In this document: positions 19,149 through 20,624 of the stretch, in pieces
Numbering within the stretch: position 1 is the stretch's first letter
How the letters are laid out: the number at the start of each line of letters is the position of its first letter
DNA from: a virus
Strand: one strand, 5' to 3'
Length of the DNA: 20,624 nt
IMG/VR virus record: IMGVR_UViG_3300038424_000036
Location: 1-20,624 of that record
The notes under the pieces: generated by a model
Seen by the model: only the letters and a program-made list of their open reading frames with translations
Databases searched by the model: none
Told to the model about the DNA's origin: nothing
Translations under genes and position numbers: made by a program

Positions 19149-19867
19149 TGATAGTCAGGTCTCCAGCTCAAATCACTCCCGGCCAGATCACTTGTTCCGT
19201 AAGTCAGCAGTTCCGCGAAATGATCCGACAGGCTCTCGTTGATCTGCGCGTGTCAATTCCTGCGATAGTCCAATCTTTCGATTCTGGCACGCAAACGGTC
19301 ACCGTGCAGATCGCAATCCGCGAACAGGTACAGTCACCGAAAGGCCCGGTAGATACTGCCATCAAGCCGATCATTAGAGTTCCTCTATTGTTCTTTTCTG
19401 GCGGTGGTTTTTCAGTGACATTGCCAGTTGCGCCGGGTGATGAAGGCTGGCTCATCTTCTGCGACATGTGCTTTGATCTTTGGTGGGCTCGTGGAGGAGT
19501 TCAAGATCAATTTGCTGTCCATCGACATGACGTGTCCGATTGTGGATTCTATCCTGGCGGACGCAGTCAGCCGCGCAAGCTATCGAACTATTCCACAGCT
19601 TCGGCTCAGCTTAGGAGCGACGACGGCTCCGTTATAGTGGACTTGGCCTTAACCGGCATCACGCTGACGGCTCCGAAGGTTCAAATGATCACGACCGGAG
19701 ACAGCGACATCACGGCGACCGGCAAGCTGAATCTCTCTGCGGGGAAGATTTCGGTGGGTTCATTGCCGGTCTTTGCGAGCAACTTATTGGCCTTGGCGGG
19801 AGGCTTGACGGCGGGCGATCTCTACAGGAACGGAGCGGACCCGGATCATATCTGCGTGGTTCACTAG
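19145..19867 (+). CDS. Membrane-puncturing spike, Gp138 family
   Basis: This is a 240-residue protein; ATG 19145 overlaps the hub stop, and ATG 19148 is also possible. Residues ~18-110 have the Gp138 OB-fold pattern: I-P-A-I-V-Q-S-F-D-S-G-T-Q-T-V-T-V-Q-I-A-I, then VPLLFFSGGGFSVTLPVAPGDEGWLIFCDMCFDLWWARGGVQ and HDVSDCGFYPGG. The C-terminal ~100 residues (DDGSVIVDLALTGITLTAPKVQM and similar) are a repetitive beta segment typical of a spike shaft, ending DPDHICVVH; those final His residues could bind a metal at the tip, as in other spikes, though the spacing is not the classic HxH. Trimers pierce the outer membrane, which suggests a Gram-negative host. Confidence 0.85.
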   Translation: MMIVRSPAQITPGQITCSVSQQFREMIRQALVDLRVSIPAIVQSFDSGTQTVTVQIAIREQVQSPKGPVDTAIKPIIRVPLLFFSGGGFSVTLPVAPGDEGWLIFCDMCFDLWWARGGVQDQFAVHRHDVSDCGFYPGGRSQPRKLSNYSTASAQLRSDDGSVIVDLALTGITLTAPKVQMITTGDSDITATGKLNLSAGKISVGSLPVFASNLLALAGGLTAGDLYRNGADPDHICVVH

Positions 19868-19889
19868 TTTTTCGTGTATTAAGTGATTT

Positions 19890-19899
19890 GGTGTATCAT
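19890..19899 (+). promoter_or_regulatory. Promoter-like motif GGTGTATNNT, copy 3
   Basis: GGTGTATCAT contains a possible -10 (TATCAT, 19894-19899) in an A+T-rich gap between spike and wedge genes. A start near 19906 would leave only a few bases before the GGAGAAGG ribosome site and ATG 19916. A convincing -35 is not seen (TTCGTG at 17 bases is weak). Confidence 0.35.
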
Positions 19900-19900
19900 C

Positions 19901-19984
19901 ATGCTGGAGAAGGTGATGCTGGCTGGTTTCATCATGGTGATCTTCGTTCTCGGAATCATGGTCGGAAGATGGTCCAAGGACTGA
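19901..19984 (+). CDS. Tiny single-pass membrane peptide
   Basis: This frame encodes 27 residues, MLEKVMLAGFIMVIFVLGIMVGRWSKD, ending one base before the gp25-like start. Residues ~7-21 are strongly hydrophobic (AGFIMVIFVLGIMVG) and are followed by a basic RWSK end, so it looks like a small inner-membrane peptide with the C-terminus inside. If the nearby motif is a promoter starting near 19906, the real start would be ATG 19916, which has GGAGAAGG upstream and gives 22 residues. Membrane microproteins near tail genes can be spanin-like or superinfection-exclusion peptides, but nothing here decides this. It could also be chance. Confidence 0.4.
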   Translation: MLEKVMLAGFIMVIFVLGIMVGRWSKD

Positions 19985-19985
19985 C

Positions 19986-20375
19986 ATGGCGTTCATTCAA
20001 TATCTTCGCCTCGATACGTCGAATGATCCGATCCTGATCCCAGACGTGTCATTGACCGACATCAGCGCGGTGGCTCAGGCGATCCTCACGCGCCTGAGGC
20101 TGTTTCAAGCTGAGTGGTGGGAAGACTTGAACGAGGGCACGCCGATGTTCCAATCCATCCTGGGAGCGTCTGGATCTCCTAAGAACCAGCAGGCCATGAC
20201 GCTCGCCCTCATCGAGCGAGTCTCGGGCACGCCGTACGTTTCAGGGCTTCAAGACATCTCGTCACGATTCGACAGCAGAACCAGAAAGTTTTCGTTTTCA
20301 GCGACCGCGCAAACCGCCTTCGGGCCAGTTCCCGTTAGTTTCACTCCCGGAGTGGGAGCGGGTTTAGGGGTTTAA
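19986..20375 (+). CDS. Baseplate wedge protein, gp25/GpW-like
   Basis: This 129-residue protein has the gp25-like wedge pattern: ISAVAQAILTRLRLFQAEWWEDLNEGTPMFQSILGASG, where Q-x-I-x-x-R-L-x-x-F-x-x-E-W-x-x-D-x-x-x-G-x-P is diagnostic, followed by a short helix (QAMTLALIERVSGTPYVSGL) and two strands (KFSFSATAQTAFGPVPVSF). The wedge protein starts sheath assembly at the baseplate and is conserved in all contractile injection machines. No strong ribosome site is visible (the start lies one base after the membrane-peptide stop), so translation may be coupled. The baseplate J-like gene follows after one base. Confidence 0.9.
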   Translation: MAFIQYLRLDTSNDPILIPDVSLTDISAVAQAILTRLRLFQAEWWEDLNEGTPMFQSILGASGSPKNQQAMTLALIERVSGTPYVSGLQDISSRFDSRTRKFSFSATAQTAFGPVPVSFTPGVGAGLGV

Positions 20376-20376
20376 G

Positions 20377-20624
20377 ATGGCACCATACGCAGCTCCGAGC
20401 ATAGGCCCTTCAGGTCTCACGATTCCAGGCTATGAAGATATTTTGAGCGACAACCTTCAAGGGTTTTTGAATCTGTTTGGCCAGAATCAATATGTTGGAC
20501 GCGACAGCGCTATATTTCAGCTTCTTTCAATCCTGAGCTTGAAGCAGTCAGATACGATGGAGGCAGCCCAACTTGCATATAATCAGCGCTCGCCGCTCAC
20601 GGCGGTCGGCGCGGGGCTGGACGG
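20377..20624 (+). CDS. Baseplate J-like protein (3' end outside window)
   Basis: A frame opens at ATG 20377, one base after the gp25-like stop, and is open to the right edge, giving 82 complete residues. The N-terminus reads MAPYAAPSIGPSGLTIPGYEDILSDNL and then FLNLFGQNQYVGRDSAIFQLLSILSLKQSDTMEAAQLAYNQRSPLTAVGAGLD. This is the opening pattern of baseplate J proteins (Y-E-D-I-L, G-x-D-S-x-x-x-Q-L-L-S-I, S-P-x-T-A-x-G-x-G-L-D). The J protein forms the wedge trifurcation unit with gp25-like and further wedge proteins. Genes for the tail fibre and the remaining baseplate are expected just beyond the window. Confidence 0.88.
   Translation, partial: MAPYAAPSIGPSGLTIPGYEDILSDNLQGFLNLFGQNQYVGRDSAIFQLLSILSLKQSDTMEAAQLAYNQRSPLTAVGAGLD

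Noticed and set aside
1-20624. tRNA, CRISPR array, insertion sequence or attachment site.
   Set aside because: I saw no T-loop/acceptor pattern, no regularly spaced direct repeats, no transposase and no integrase or att-like core.

Overview
The window is one continuous block of late genes from a contractile-tailed (myovirus-type) phage or prophage. It runs from inside the portal gene at the left edge to inside a baseplate J-like gene at the right edge. Most genes lie on the + strand, tightly packed and often overlapping by 1-4 bases. There are no rRNA, tRNA or CRISPR signals, no integrase and no host housekeeping gene, so I cannot name the host. The structural genes look G+C-rich (a hand-counted line, 8161-8220, is 38/60 G+C). 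The order and families resemble the small myophages whose baseplate includes a Pam3-type plug protein.

Head module: portal (DUF1073 family), a small CxxC...CxxC protein, MuF-like minor head protein, a putative decoration protein, an 80-residue accessory protein, a DUF2213 protease/scaffold, a putative cement protein, the DUF2184 major capsid protein, two tandem paralogous small proteins, then connector and neck proteins (DUF4054-like, HK97-gp10-like, a putative stopper and a putative tail terminator). Tail module: sheath (DUF3383-like), tube (DUF3277-like), an unknown small protein, tail assembly chaperone with a -1 frameshift extension, tape measure with a lysozyme-like domain, Dit-like protein, baseplate plug, hub, Gp138-type spike, a tiny membrane peptide, gp25-like wedge and baseplate J.

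Two cassettes interrupt this order. Between portal and MuF (about 1267-3177) lies an A+T-richer insert (line 1441-1500 is 24/60 G+C). It has its own near-consensus promoter with a perfect 16-base palindrome filling the spacer, and encodes a GRKGG-type basic peptide, a ParB-like-fold protein and a protein with a twin-arginine-like signal that I do not recognise. Between MuF and the decoration gene, two genes point leftward: a ribbon-helix-helix-like protein and a small coiled protein. Both cassettes look like morons, independently expressed phage cargo.

The most notable observations are: tandem -1 slippery heptamers in the tail chaperone gene; a beta-rich module shared by the decoration protein and inserted in the tail sheath; a second kind of beta insert in the DUF4054 protein; a GGTGTATNNT motif in three intergenic gaps; and two promoters placed so that transcripts should begin at or next to the start codon. 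Family assignments come from recognising sequence patterns by eye; no database search was run.
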